Below are positions 13,466-24,840 of a stretch of DNA of 64,000 nucleotides, piece after piece; position 1 is the stretch's first letter, and the number at the start of each line of letters is the position of its first letter. The DNA is taken from the NCBI GenBank assembly GCA_014843695.1, contig CM026404.1:89455679-89519678 (forward strand), given 5' to 3'. The stretch comes from Archivesica marissinica (Eukaryota; Mollusca; Bivalvia; Venerida; Vesicomyidae). The notes beneath the pieces were generated by a model that ran no database searches, was not told the origin of the DNA, and was given only the letters and a program-made list of their open reading frames with translations. Both the position numbers and the translations under genes were made by a program.

Positions 13466-14091
13466 GTTGTACTCAAACAGGAATGTAGTGATGGAGTGAA
13501 TGTTGTACTCAAACAGAAATGTAGTGATGGAGTGAATGTTGTACTCAAACAGAAATGTAGTGATGGAGTGAATGTTGTACTCAAACAGAAATGTAGTGAT
13601 GGAGTGAATGTTGTACTCAAACAGAAATGTAGTGATGGAGTGAATGTTGTACTCAAACAGAAATGTAGTGATGGAGTGAATGTTGTACTCAAACAGAAAG
13701 GTAGTGATGGAGTGAATGTTGTACTCAAACAGAAATGTAGTGATGGAGTGAATGTTGTACTCAAACAGAAATGTAGTGATGGAGTGAATGTTGTACTCAA
13801 ACAGAAAGGTAGTGATGGAGTGAATGTTGTACTCAAACAGAAATGTAGTGATGGAGTGAATGTTGTACTCAAACAGAAATGTAGTGATGGAGTGAATGTT
13901 GTACTCAAACAGAAATGTAGTGATGGAGTGAATGTTGTACTCAAACAGAAATGTAGTGATAGAGTGAATGTTGTACTCAAACAGAAAGGTAGTGATGGAG
14001 TGAATGTTGTACTCAAACAGAAATGTAGTGATGGAGTGAATGTTGTACTCAAACAGAAATGTAGTGATGGAGTGAACGTTGCAAGCGTTAA
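13466..14091. repeat. 36-bp minisatellite, about 17 units
   Basis: Units begin GTTGTACTCAAACAGAAATG and end TAGTGATGGAGTGAAT, repeating every 36 bp with few substitutions (AAATGT/AAAGGT). The period is a multiple of 3, so both strands stay open. The plus frame 13364-14239 would give a 291-residue chain of 12-residue repeats (VVLKQKCSDGVN). There is no start context, splice signal or domain to support a gene. Confidence 0.93.
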
Positions 14092-14239
14092 ACGTGGCAG
14101 TGATGTTAGAGTGATACCGGCGACATACTCCACGTTAATTGTCGCCGCATTCATTGGAGAGAACATACAATTAAACATGATCTATATGTCTACTTCATTC
14201 ATCAACTGCGACTGTGAACAAATCATATTCATGAACTGA

Positions 14240-14775
14240 ACAAATAATACACTACGAATTGGAGCACTTCTCTCGTTATTCAATCAAGCTACAACCCCAC
14301 ACAGGTATGACAGCCTTTAGCTTGGGTTGACTGGATTGTTTCAGCTAGTGTGATTGATGTGTCAATGGTAAAAGGAGCAAGCCAACAAACAATCAATAAA
14401 ATACAACACTTAAAACGGCCAGGTTAATCTGTGCTAACTATACCTAGATATACTTACCATTATATACAGCATACGTGGTGATGTTTTAAAACATAATGTT
14501 TTATATGGTAGATGACAAATGGAAACACTCGGCCGGACAGCAATAGAACCCTGTATGGGGCTATGCGTAAATGAAGCGAGCTGTAACGAAAAACACTGAG
14601 CCATACCGAAGTATCTTCATTCACAAAGTGGCATCGCTGTTCTTCGTAAGTGGTGTAGGTATGGCACCGACCCTGGAGCGACAAAGGCGACCAGGTGTTA
14701 ATTGCCGGGTCAAAGTGCATGCTACTACGGGACGACCAAGAGCAGTACGGCTCTAGTGTGAGTCGTTTGGAAAGA
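14240..14775. other. No gene recognised
   Basis: Mixed-composition unique sequence. Short open frames only, with no domain or motif. Confidence 0.4.
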
Positions 14776-15033
14776 TGTTTTTAAACTTTATTTATTTTAC
14801 AATGATTGCGAAGCAAGTTTTAACAACTTATATTAGTCACTCTTGATGGCTCGGATGAAAGCGTGAATGTGGTCATTCGTGTGGGAGGAAACAGGAGTAC
14901 CCGGAGAAAACCCACACGCGCGATCAGGCGACCACCGTACCATCTCACATACTTCTCGGTCCGAGGATCGAACCCGGATTGCATTGGTGAGAAGCGAGCG
15001 CGCTAACCACTGCGCTAATCGAACAGCCACCGA
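14776..15033 (-). mobile_element. tRNA-derived SINE, family C
   Basis: The minus strand has a tRNA-like head with A box TAGCGCAGTGGTTAGCGCG and B box GGGTTCGATCCTCGG. Next comes a body with GGTTTTCTCCGGGTACTCC and TTCCTCCCACACGAATGAC. The tail is CTTGCTTCGCAATCATTG then AAATAAATAAAG. Copies at 28626, 61568 and 62197 share the same layout. Confidence 0.85.
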
Positions 15034-15102
15034 GAGAAGGTATCATCACCAGGACTAGCAGGAAGATGGCTGCTCCGGTTGTCAACATTTGATCGTGCCA
15101 TT

Positions 15103-15232
15103 ATCAACCATTTTGGGGGAGGGCAGTTTACTAATGTTGTTAGAACTTGTTGCCCAGCGCATTTTGCTTTTTCTTTGCCTTGTCGTGATTATGTTTGCAA
15201 TCTAAATGTCAAATAGCAAATAAAATATGATT
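15103..15232. repeat. Dispersed repeat E, copy 1
   Basis: The segment GCAGTTTACTAATGTTGTTA through a TTTGCTTTTTCTTTGCCTTG stretch to an AAATAAAATATGATTAAA tail recurs in diverged form at 26631-26757. The A-rich end suggests the 3' end of a retroelement, but no head or coding part is visible. Confidence 0.6.
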
Positions 15233-15424
15233 AAACTATCAACCAACTACAACTGAACGTTCACGAATAAACAACAGTAACTAGCACGACTATAACAGTC
15301 CTAGAATGCTCGCCCATATGCACTGTTGTGGCGAGAGTGTATCCATATATCTACACATCACAATCTTCCAAAGACGCAGAGAAATTGTCGAAACACTTGT
15401 TTGTTTTATTTGTTTGTTTGATTG

Positions 15425-15680
15425 CTTTTTAGTGTTAAAGTCGCACCAACAGATTATGTCACATGGCGACTCTCCGGCTATTATTGGTGGAGGACGACCC
15501 ATGGTGCCCATCGATCAGTACTTGGGGCATGGGCTAGCACCCATGTAGAACCACCGACCTTCCGAAAGCCAACTGGACAGCTTACTCGAGTAAAGGAATT
15601 CGACACCCCGGTCGAACATGCAGTGAAGGGCTAGTGAGTTGAAGCAAACGACTGTAACCACTCAGCCACGGAGGTCCCCT
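15425..15680 (-). mobile_element. tRNA-derived SINE, family F
   Basis: On the minus strand the head reads GGACCTCCGTGGCTGAGTGG followed by TTACAGTCGTTTGCTTC. The body has ACTCGAGTAAGCTGTCCAG and AAGGTCGGTGGTTCTAC, and the tail contains the CACCAATAATAGCC motif. Related copies lie at 20682 (-) and 55617 (+). Confidence 0.75.
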
Positions 15681-15756
15681 TAGCCGTAAGAAGTAGATAT
15701 AAACATACATGTAATAAAGCGCACACACTATCAATTCAATTCAAACTGTATTTGTC

Positions 15757-16023
15757 CCCCTCGTGGTCGAGTGGTTAAGGTCGCTGACTTGTATACCACT
15801 GTAACCTGTCATCACTGATGGTCACATGTTCGAGCCCCGCTCAGACCGTGTTTCATTTATATGAAAAAGTTGACAGTTTCTTACGGAGGTTGGTGCACCC
15901 AAGTACTGGTTAACCGCTGGAGCCTTCCCAGGAAAGGTGTTGTTAGGTAAACTGCCCGCCGGCGATATAGCCCAAAATGGTGCTGATGCAGGCGTAAAAC
16001 CCGAAATATAATAATAATAATAA
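15757..16023 (+). mobile_element. tRNA-derived SINE, family B, full length
   Basis: The head is CGTGGTCGAGTGGTTAAGG (A-box type) with a B box TGTTCGAGCCCCG, resembling serine/leucine tRNA. The body includes ACGGAGGTTGGTGCACCCAA, then ACTGGTTAACCGCTGGAGCC and GGAAAGGTGTTGTTAGGTAA. The end is GCAGGCGTAAAACCCGAAAT followed by an (ATA)n tail. It explains the chimera at 53850 and the fragment at 33346. Confidence 0.8.
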
Positions 16024-16309
16024 CAAACTGTATTTATTGCGCGGGTGTTTACAAACAAATTACAGTAGCATTATAGCTATTTACTGACATCGTGAAATGA
16101 TGTAAGACGTAAACGATGCAAATACTGCATGTTGGTGTGACACAACATAAACACAATATAGCACACATTCATTGCATTTTCATTGATCAACAAAACTCGA
16201 GTGTCTAGCCGTAGCAACAATAAACCCCAGACACAACAGGTAATAAGGAAGTTAAGAATTTATAATTTAACGATTAATATCGATGCATAAACGTTTTTTT
16301 GTTTCATGT

Positions 16310-16886
16310 TTTATATAAATATTTGCACGATTTAGAAAGAAATTCTTACTCACTCTCGAGACCTCATTCCTGATGGAATGCGACACCATGAGGGATGGAG
16401 GCATGAGGGAGGAAATGATGAACCCATCACCACGAGGGAGGGAGGGAGGCATGAGGGGGCAATGTGGAATCCATCGCCATGAGGGATGCAGGCATGAGGG
16501 AGGTAATGATGAATGCATCACCGTGAGGAATGGAGACATGAGGGAGGAAATGTGGAATCCATCACCGTGAGGAAGGGAGACATGAGGGAGGAAATGTGGA
16601 ATCCATCACCGTGAGGAATGGAGACATGAGGGAGGAAATGTGGAATCCATCACCGTGAGGAAGGGAGACATGAGGGAGGAAATGAGGAATCCATCACCGT
16701 GAGGAAGGGAGACCTGAGGGAGGAAATGTGGAATCCATCGCCATGAGGGAGGGAGGCATGAAAGAGGCAACGTGGGATTTAAGTGGCTTGCCTAAGGGCA
16801 TAATCGTAATGGCTACAACTGGGTTCGAACTCCAGCCCTCTCACACATGAAGCGAACGCGCTACCACTGCTATCACGACGTCCATG
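16310..16886 (-). mobile_element. tRNA-derived SINE, family D, with internal 44-bp expansion
   Basis: The flanks match other family D copies. At the right, the minus-strand head has CGCGTTCGCTTCATGTG and a B box AGTTCGAACCC. At the left is the tail with ACTCTCGAGACCTCATTCCTG (reading +). The middle of a normal D copy holds a single GGAATCCATCGCCA/GAGGGAG segment. Here the matching segment is repeated about nine times (16373-16775), so the copy is roughly 350 bp longer than the D copies at 22449 and 62689. Confidence 0.8.
16373..16775. repeat. 44-bp minisatellite inside SINE D
   Basis: Units contain GAATCCATCACCGTGAGG, AGGGAGACATGAGGGAGG and AAATGTG. Repeats at the edges are more diverged and closest to the SINE body, while central units are nearly identical, as expected of unequal exchange. 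Confidence 0.85.
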
Positions 16887-16907
16887 CTACACAGGTGTAA
16901 TTGATTA

Positions 16908-19900
16908 CCATAGATAGATGTCACAAAGCACCTTTACTGGGAGTAGTTGATATAGATAGATCTCACAAAGCACCTTTACTGGGAGTAGTTGATATATATC
17001 TCACAAAGCACCTTTACTGGGAGTAGTTGATATAGATAGATCTCACAAAGCACCTTTACTGGGAGTAGTTGATATAGATATATCTCACAAAGCACCTTTA
17101 CTGGGAGTAGTTGATATAGATATATCTCACAAAGCATCTTTACTGGGAGTAGTTGATATAGATATATCTCACAAAGCACCTTTACTGGGAGTAGTTGATA
17201 TAGATCTCACAAAGCACCTTTACTGGGAGTAGTTGATATAGATAGATCTCACAAAGCATCTTTACTGGGAGTAGTTGATATAGATATATCTCATAAAGCA
17301 CCTTTACTGGGAGTAGTTGATATAGATAGATCTCACAAGGCACCTTTACTGGGAGTAGTTGATATATATATATCTCACAAAGCACCTTTACTGGGAGTAG
17401 TTGATATAGATAGATCTCATAAAGCACCTTTACTGGGAGTAGTTGATATAGATATATCTCACAAAGCACCTTTACTGGGAGTAGTTGATATAGATAGATC
17501 TCACAAAGCATCTTTACTGGGAGTAGTTGATATAGATATATCTCACAAAGCACCTTTACTGGGAGTAGTTGATATAGATCTCACAAAGCACGTTTACTGG
17601 GAGTAGTTGATATAGATAGATCTCACAAAGCATCTTTACTGGGAGTAGTTGATATAGATATATCTCACAAAGCACCTTTACTGGGAGTAGTTAATATAGA
17701 TAGATCTCACAAAGCACCTTTACTGGGAGTAGTTGACAGAGAGTCTCACAAAGCACCTTTACTGGGAGTAGTTAATATAGATAGATCTCACAAAGCACCT
17801 TTACTGGGAGTAGTTGACAGAGAGTCTCACAAAGCACCTTTACTGGGAGTAGTTGATATAGATAGATATCACAAAGCACCTTTACTGGGAGTAGTTGACA
17901 GAGAGTCTCACAAAGCACCTTTACTGGGAGTAGTTGATATAGATAGATCTCACAAAGCACCTTTACTGGGAGTAGTTGACAGAGAGTCTCACAAAGCACC
18001 TTTACTGGGAGTAGTTGATATAGATCTCACAAAGCACCTTTACTGGGAGTAGTTGATATAGATATATCTCACAAAGCACCTTTACTGGGAGTAGTTGATA
18101 TAGATAGATCTCACAGAGCACCTTTACTGGGAGTAGTTGATATAGATCTCACAAAGCACCTTTACTGGGAGTAGTTGATATAGATATATCTCACAAAGCA
18201 CCTTTACTGGGAGTAGTTGACAGAGAGTCTCACAAATCACCTTTACTGGGAGTAGTTGATATAGATAGATCTCACAAAGCACCTTTACTGGGAGTAGTTG
18301 ATATAGATAGATCTCACAAAGCACCTTTACTGGGAGTAGTTGACAGAGAGTCTCACAAAGCATCTTTACTGGGAGTAGTTGATATAGATAGATCTCACAA
18401 AGCACCTTTACTGGGAGTAGTTGACAGAGAGTCTCACAAAGCACCTTTACTGGGAGTAGTTGATATATATATATCTCACAAAGCACCTTTACTGGGAGTA
18501 GTTGACAGAGAGTCTCACAAAGCACCTTTACTGGGAGTAGTTGATATAGATATATCTCACAAAGCACCTTTACTGGGAGTAGTTGACAGAGAGTCTCACA
18601 AAGCACCTTTACTGGGAGTAGTTGATATAGATAGATCTCACAAAGCACCTTTACTGGGAGTAGTTGACAGAGAGTCTCATAAAGCACCTTTACTGGGAGT
18701 AGTTGATATAGATAGATCTCACAAAGCATCTTTACTGGGAGTAGTTGATATAGATAGATCTCACAAAGCACCTTTACTGGGAGTAGTTGATATAGATAGA
18801 TCTCACAAAGCACCTTTACTGGGAGTAGTTGACAGAGAGTCTCACAAAGCACCTTTACTGGGAGTAGTTGATATAGATATATCTCACAAAGCACCTTTAC
18901 TGGGAGTAGTTGACAGAGAGTCTCACAAAGCACCTTTACTGGGAGTAGTTGATATAGATCTCACAAAGCACCTTTACTGGGAGTAGTTGATATAGATATA
19001 TCTCACAAAGCACCTTTACTGGGAGTAGTTGATATAGATAGATCTCACAGAGCACCTTTACTGGGAGTAGTTGATATAGATCTCACAAAGCACCTTTACT
19101 GGGAGTAGTTGATATAGATATATCTCACAAAGCACCTTTACTGGGAGTAGTTGACAGAGAGTCTCACAAATCACCTTTACTGGGAGTAGTTGATATAGAT
19201 AGATCTCACAAAGCACCTTTACTGGGAGTAGTTGATATAGATAGATCTCACAAAGCACCTTTACTGGGAGTAGTTGACAGAGAGTCTCACAAAGCACCTT
19301 TACTGGGAGTAGTTGATATAGATAGATCTCACAAAGCACCTTTACTGGGAGTAGTTGACAGAGAGTCTCACAAAGCACCTTTACTGGGAGTAGTTGATAT
19401 ATATATATCTCACAAAGCACCTTTACTGGGAGTAGTTGACAGAGAGTCTCACAAAGCACCTTTACTGGGAGTAGTTGATATAGATATATCTCACAAAGCA
19501 CCTTTACTGGGAGTAGTTGACAGAGAGTCTCACAAAGCACCTTTACTGGGAGTAGTTGATATAGATAGATCTCACAAAGCACCTTTACTGGGAGTAGTTG
19601 ACAGAGAGTCTCATAAAGCACCTTTACTGGGAGTAGTTGATATAGATAGATCTCACAAAGCATCTTTACTGGGAGTAGTTGATATAGATAGATCTCACAA
19701 AGCACCTTTACTGGGAGTAGTTGATATAGATAGATCTCACAAAGCACCTTTACTGGGAGTAGTTGATATAGATATATCTTACAAAGCACCTTTACTGGGA
19801 GTAGTTGATATATATCTCACAAAGCACCTTTACTGGGAGTAGTTGATATAGATAGATCTCACAAAGCACCTTTACTGGGAGTAGTTGACAGAGAGTCTCA

Positions 19901-20306
19901 CAAATCACCTTTACTGGGAGTAGTTGATATAGATAGATCTCACAAAGCACCTTTACTGGGAGTAGTTGATATAGATATATCACACAAAGCACCTTTACTG
20001 GGAGTAGTTGATATAGATAGATCTCACAAAGCACCTTTACTGGGAGTAGTTGATATAGATAAATCTCACAAAGCATCTTTACTGGGAGTAGTTGATATAG
20101 ATATATCTCACAAAGCACCTTTACTGGGAGTAGTTGATATAGATAGATCTCACAAAGCACCTTTACTGGGAGTAGTTGACATAGATAGATCTCACAAAGC
20201 ACCTTTACTGGGAGTAGTTGATATAGATAGATCTCACAAAGCATCTTTACTGGGAGTAGTTGATATAGATCTCACAAAGCACCTTTACTGGGAGTAGTTG
20301 ATAAAA
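16908..20306. repeat. 42/39/38-bp minisatellite array (about 84 units)
   Basis: All units share CTCACAAAGCACCTTTACTG and GGAGTAGTTGA. They differ in the spacer: TATAGATAGAT or TATAGATATAT (42 bp), CAGAGAGT (39 bp), or TATAGAT (38 bp). Long runs repeat as a block, since a rare CACAGAGCACC unit at 18111 recurs at 19045, 934 bp later, followed by the same order of spacer types. Minus-strand open frames of up to 269 codons are products of the 42/39-bp periods. Confidence 0.95.
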
Positions 20307-20681
20307 TATATGTAGCATTATATTGTTCCTCCTGTTCGATAGTTCACATCCAGATCGGCATGCATGCTCACATACCACTGAATTCTAAACATTTCAGGAA
20401 ACAAAAAACTTTACAACTTGGAGGCATTGAGAGCCGTTCCCATTACCCCCCCCCCCAGCTGCCGCCCCCAGACACACTCTCAAAAACAAATTCTCTAAGA
20501 AACAAAAGCAACACTATACAGAACGATGTGAGTACAGAGCAATGCCAGCCTAGCGGGTATATCAATCACGAGGCGCTCGCTGCACCTTGCTGCCCACCAG
20601 GTAACTTTAATGAGATTCCACTGACTGTTACACACATAATATCCTCAGTTTGAGTTGTCAGCGTAGGTCATAGGTTAACAA
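20307..20681. other. Unique linker with C-rich run
   Basis: It contains a CCCCCCCCCC-type run at 20446-20457 and one 97-codon open frame (20360-20653) with no recognisable domain. I see no supported gene. Confidence 0.4.
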
Positions 20682-20873
20682 TCCAATTATTATTGGTTGG
20701 GAACACCCCGTGGCCCATCCGAGCAGTATTCCAGGCATAGCCGGCAGTCGAGTAGAACCACCGATCTCCCGCAGGCCAGCTGGATAGCTTACTCATAGAA
20801 GGATTCGACACCACGAGCGGGATTCGAACCTATAAGTGGTTAGCGACCGTAACCACCCCGCCACGGAGGCCAC
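20682..20873 (-). mobile_element. tRNA-derived SINE, family F
   Basis: The minus-strand head is GGCCTCCGTGGCGGGGTGG with a B box GGTTCGAATCCCG. The body has ATGAGTAAGCTATCCAGC and GAGATCGGTGGTTCTACTCG, and the end is CCAACCAATAATAATTGG. Same organisation as 15425-15680. Confidence 0.8.
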
Positions 20874-21097
20874 GTCATTTTCCAACAAATTAATGATCGA
20901 GATATAAATATGTGGACAATCTGGAAACATAATGCTGCTTTCTGGTATAAAGTCAGTTATATCAACACTAATACTAAATATAGTTTATAAACATGGTCTC
21001 TTAGAGAACGGGTGCTAAGACAGTATGTGAGTTTATCAGATATATAATATGTGTATGGAATACTGACCCGTCTATTATATATGCATGGACTGTGTAT

Positions 21098-21384
21098 GTG
21101 TTTTACGTTTATTTATCGTCGCTACCGGTTGCCCATATGAGCGACGCCTCCTGAAGAGATTAGTAATTTTAGATTTTGGAGGATAGTGCAATGATACAGA
21201 CAGAGACCCATTACAGAGTCTCCTCTGGTTCTTTTACGTGCACGGTGTAAAGCACCGACATGAGACCTCGGTTTAACGTCCCATCTGAAAGACTGTTAAT
21301 TTTATTAGGGTCAGACGGGGGATCGAACCAGCGATCCCTGGATTACCAGTCCAGCGTTTTACCACTGGGCTACAGATCCGTCTA
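21098..21384 (-). mobile_element. tRNA-derived SINE, family A
   Basis: Complete from the tail (TTTTACGTTTATTTATCGTC on +) to the head (CCAGTCCAGCG, then GATCCGTCT). It is flanked on both sides by material of the 30-bp repeat: a single unit (CTGACCCGTCTATTATATAT) lies at 21063-21092, and the array begins right after the head. Confidence 0.88.
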
Positions 21385-22017
21385 TAATATATATCTGGAC
21401 TACTGACCCGTCTATAGTATATGTCTGGACTACTGACCCGTCTATAATATATTTTCTGGACTACTGACCCGTCTATAATATATATCTGGACTACTGACCC
21501 GTCTATAATATATGTCTGGACTACTGACTCGTCTATAATATATATCTGGACTACTGGCCGTCTTTATATATCTGGATACTGACCCGTCTATAATATATGT
21601 CTGGACTACTGACCCGTCTATAATATATCTGGACTACTGACCCGTCTATATATATATCTGGACTACTGACCCGTCTATATATATGTCTGGACTACTGACC
21701 CGTCTATAATATATGTCTGGACTACTGACCCGTCTATAATATATTTTCTGGACTACTGACCCGTCTATAATATATATCTGGACTACTGACCCGTCTATAA
21801 TATATGTCTGGACTACTGACTCGTCTATAATATATATCTGGACTACTGGCCCGTCTATAATATATGTCTGGACTACTGACCCGTCTATAATATATGTCTG
21901 GACTACTGACTCGTCTATAATATATATCTGGACTACTGACTAGTCTATAATATATGTCTGGACTACTGACTAGTCTATAATATATATCTGGACTACTCAC
22001 CCATCTATAATATATGC
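21385..22017. repeat. 30-bp minisatellite (about 21 units)
   Basis: Units read TATAATATATGTCTGGACTA then CTGACCCGTC. A patch at 21540-21600 has several shortened units (CTGGCCGTCTTTATATATC). The 100-codon minus-strand frame here is a by-product of the 30-bp period. Confidence 0.93.
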
Positions 22018-22448
22018 AGTATTTCAGCCTGGTCATAACTAATGGGAATTTGATAGATATCTGGGCATATTTGTTGTGAAGTTAATGTACCAACGAAAGA
22101 AGATACGCTTTGAAATAGTATCATAAGCAGTGACACATGCTTAAATGGAAAGAATATAAGCCCTCTTTTATCTACTTCATCTGATAACACGTATAAACTA
22201 TGTCTGATCGAGTGGTCAATTGGAAATCTTGCATACCGTTTGCGACGTAACGTTACATACCTGCTATGATACTGGTATTTATTCTTATCAAGTCATTCCA
22301 CAGTTCTGTCCTGTAATGGAGGGGTGAAATTCCCTCTTTCTTATGAACAGATAGAAGATGTTAGCGGATTAGGACCATTATTAGGATGGACCCCCCGCAA
22401 CCTGTGACATTGAAGATATTATCATTATATTTGTAACAACTTAGTTTA
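22018..22448. other. No gene recognised
   Basis: Unique AT-rich sequence with short open frames only. Confidence 0.4.
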
Positions 22449-22679
22449 TACAAATTTATTTTAGCTCGATTGCGAAACAAGTTCTTACAACTTATATTAA
22501 TCACTCTTGAGACCTCATTCCTGATGGAATACATCGCCACGATGGAGAGAGAAGAGGCAACGGGGAATTTAAATGTCTTGCCTAAGGGCACACTCGTAAC
22601 GGCTCCAGCGGGGCTCGAACTCCGGACAGTTCGCACCTGAAGCGAACGCGCATCCACTGCGCTATCACGACTTCCATGA
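22449..22679 (-). mobile_element. tRNA-derived SINE, family D
   Basis: The minus-strand head has TAGCGCAGTGGATGCGCG and a B box GAGTTCGAGCCCCGC. The body runs through CATTTAAATTCCCCGTTGCC, CTTCTCTCTCCATCG and CAGGAATGAGGTCTC. The tail is GAGTGATTAATATAAG, then CTTGTTTCGCAATCGAGC. It is the least altered D copy and serves as the reference. Confidence 0.85.
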
Positions 22680-22740
22680 GAACACTTACATGACTGCATT
22701 AAAAGTCGAAGTACACAGGTCAGACTGGTGGGTTTTCTCT
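22676..22740 (+). repeat. Fragment shared with the C-like element at 12160
   Basis: The stretch GAACACTTACATGACTGC through TCAGACTGGTGGGTTTTCTC is the reverse complement of 12626-12690 with few differences. It abuts the head end of SINE D. Confidence 0.7.
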
Positions 22741-22965
22741 TCCTATAACAACCTAGGTAACACTTTATCGATGCACACTATTGCAATAGACCGTCTGTAT
22801 ACACGTTGTATATACATGTCGTTAGAGTTCCGATAATAATATTACTATACATAATTTAGCTAAATTTATAAAATTATCTTTAGTTAGTAGAAATAATATA
22901 AATGTGTAATTGCCAAATTTTATATATCACTCTCACTTAAAATTTAATTGCCACGTGGTCATTAA

Positions 22966-23207
22966 ATTTATATATACTCACACGAAAAAGAAAGTGTGCA
23001 CTTGGTTAGAGGGGAACTTATATAATTATATTCACACGTAAAATAGTGTTCTGATAATTATCAAATTTCAATTAAAAGTATAACATCTTGTAGCCAATAC
23101 ATTTTTGCACATTTTGATACTAAATTTGCCTATTTATTGCTTATATATATAAGTATAAAATTTCCCCTCTAACCAAGTGCACACTTTCTTTTTTCTTTTT
23201 CCTGTGA

Positions 23208-23222
<15 letters not shown>
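22966..23222. repeat. Inverted repeat (foldback), about 50-bp arms
   Basis: The core arm at 22988-23014 (AAGAAAGTGTGCACTTGG then TTAGAGGGG) is perfectly complementary to 23164-23190. Similarity extends outward to ATATACTCACACG / CTGTGAGTATATA. The spacer is about 150 bp and AT-rich. The shape fits a MITE or foldback element. Flanking TA-rich DNA hides any target duplication. Confidence 0.75.

Positions 23223-23250
<28 letters not shown>
23209..23250. repeat. TA microsatellite
   Basis: About 18-20 TA dinucleotides next to the right foldback arm. Confidence 0.9.
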
Positions 23251-23251
<1 letters not shown>

Positions 23252-23494
23252 GTTATTACTAGATATGTAAAAGTTTTCCAAAAGAAACTTGTTCTGTTCA
23301 TGAAACGATTAGTGTCTCGTACTGAAATCTCTCATATCGCAAATATGTCAGTATGAACACTGTGTCTCGCTATGTTTTGGAAATATTGTCATGTCAATGA
23401 TGTCATACAATAAACCTACAAGATAGAAATTAAGTTCATTCCCCTTTGAAAACAAAACGAGTAGGAAATGTTCCAAAACTGCTTAATAAATTAC

Positions 23495-23620
23495 TTTTGC
23501 AATGTTACACAAATGTATGTATGCATCTTATACATTGTTAATTTCTAATCTGTATCATGCATGTATGTCAACTGTACTGTTTAATATGCATATGCAATAA
23601 AACATGGTTAAATCAATAAA
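23495..23620 (+). repeat. Dispersed repeat J, copy in opposite orientation to 36903-37030
   Basis: The run TTTGCAATGTTACACAAATG through TGCATCTTATACATTG to GCAATAAAACATGG is the reverse complement of 36903-37030 with small differences. In the other copy it lies next to LINE-like sequence, so it may be a LINE 3' end. Confidence 0.65.
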
Positions 23621-23889
23621 TTACTACCAAGGTTTATCAACAACAATACTAATGCTTCCATTTGTATCCAGTGGATCAGATCAGAAAACCATCAACTAAA
23701 TGGCAACTATGCTAATAGACCATTCACACGTGACTGCGCATCAAGACCATCTTGATATTAATCAGTTTCAAATTTGTTATTGAACATTAAATACAATACA
23801 TGCACCAATGCATATTTGCATGTTACAAAATAATCATTTAGCAGTAATCTTCAGTGGTTTGTTGCTTTTTCACTGTTTCTGTTAATTAT
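23621..23889. other. No gene recognised
   Basis: AT-rich unique sequence without a supported feature. Confidence 0.4.
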
Positions 23890-23890
23890 T

Positions 23891-24395
23891 ATTCTAACAC
23901 GACCCAGCTAATAACATACATACTTATAGAGTAAAATATATCTCGGGTTATTCTGCGATATACCTACCTTGAACTATGCTGCGCGCGCACCGTGTTTTGG
24001 CTATTCCATTTATACAATGCGTGTAAAGTTTTATGAATGAAAGTCACGTGATGTTTGTAAAAAATACCGTGGGAATTCACGGAAGTGAGCTATTTTTAGA
24101 ATCAGATAATCTCTTACAAAGTCCGTCTTGTTTTTCTGTTAAGTAACGTTTCAGTTACTATTCTGTACAGTTTTATTTGACAAAATAAATAAAATTATTG
24201 ATCAGTTACAACTTTTGTTCATTTATGCACTAGATTGATATTTTCCATAAAAAATAACGTCATCACCCCTTACGCGGGAGGAAATTTCGAAAGCTAAATG
24301 CATTGACGTTTGAAGAAAATACTCCTTTAAAATTATTAGAAGTAAGTCGTGTTAGAATCGAAATAATAAGTATCAACCGTGGTATATCGCAGAAT
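23891..24395. repeat. Two interlocked inverted repeats
   Basis: ATTCTAACACGAC (23891-23903) is inverted at 24346-24358, and ATTCTGCGATATACC (23950-23964) is inverted at 24381-24395. The order is a-b-a'-b', not a-b-b'-a', so a single hairpin does not explain it. Two overlapping or nested TIR elements, or rearrangement within one, are possible. Confidence 0.6.
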
Positions 24396-24404
24396 ATTTC
24401 TTAA

Positions 24405-24475
24405 TTATACCGGATTTATATAGCACTCTTTTCATATAGCAACATACGTTCAAAAGTGCTTTACAATACATGCAC
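24405..24475 (+). repeat. Retroelement-like motif with 'atagcactc ... aaagtgctttacaa'
   Basis: CGGATTTATATAGCACTC followed by AAAAGTGCTTTACAATAC resembles a phrase often seen at the ends of short retroelements in marine animals. This copy lacks a recognisable head. Confidence 0.3.
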
Positions 24476-24559
24476 ATAGGATAACTCAAACAAACAAAAC
24501 ACAAATAACAGAATCGTACAAGTGTCATCATGATTTAAAATTAAAGAATTAAGTTGACT

Positions 24560-24675
24560 GTAAACTAATAAAATAATGATTACACTTTAAAGGTAAAGTA
24601 AACTAATAAAATAATAATTACAATTTAAAGTTATAGTAAACTAATAAAACAATGATTACAATTTAAAGGTAAAGT
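24560..24675. repeat. 38-bp tandem repeat, three units
   Basis: GTAAACTAATAAAATAATGA then TTACACTTTAAAGG, three times with about 10% divergence. Confidence 0.8.
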
Positions 24676-24840
24676 TTAAGAACAAATTCAAAGGACAAAA
24701 TAATAAATTAATATATTATGCAGAGAAGCCACACTGACTGAGTACCCTAACAAGGACAAGGATAACGTCACTTACCATTACAACAAGTCCTTAACCCCTC
24801 CAAGGGGGATAAACAAATGTACTCGGTCAGTTAAAACTGT

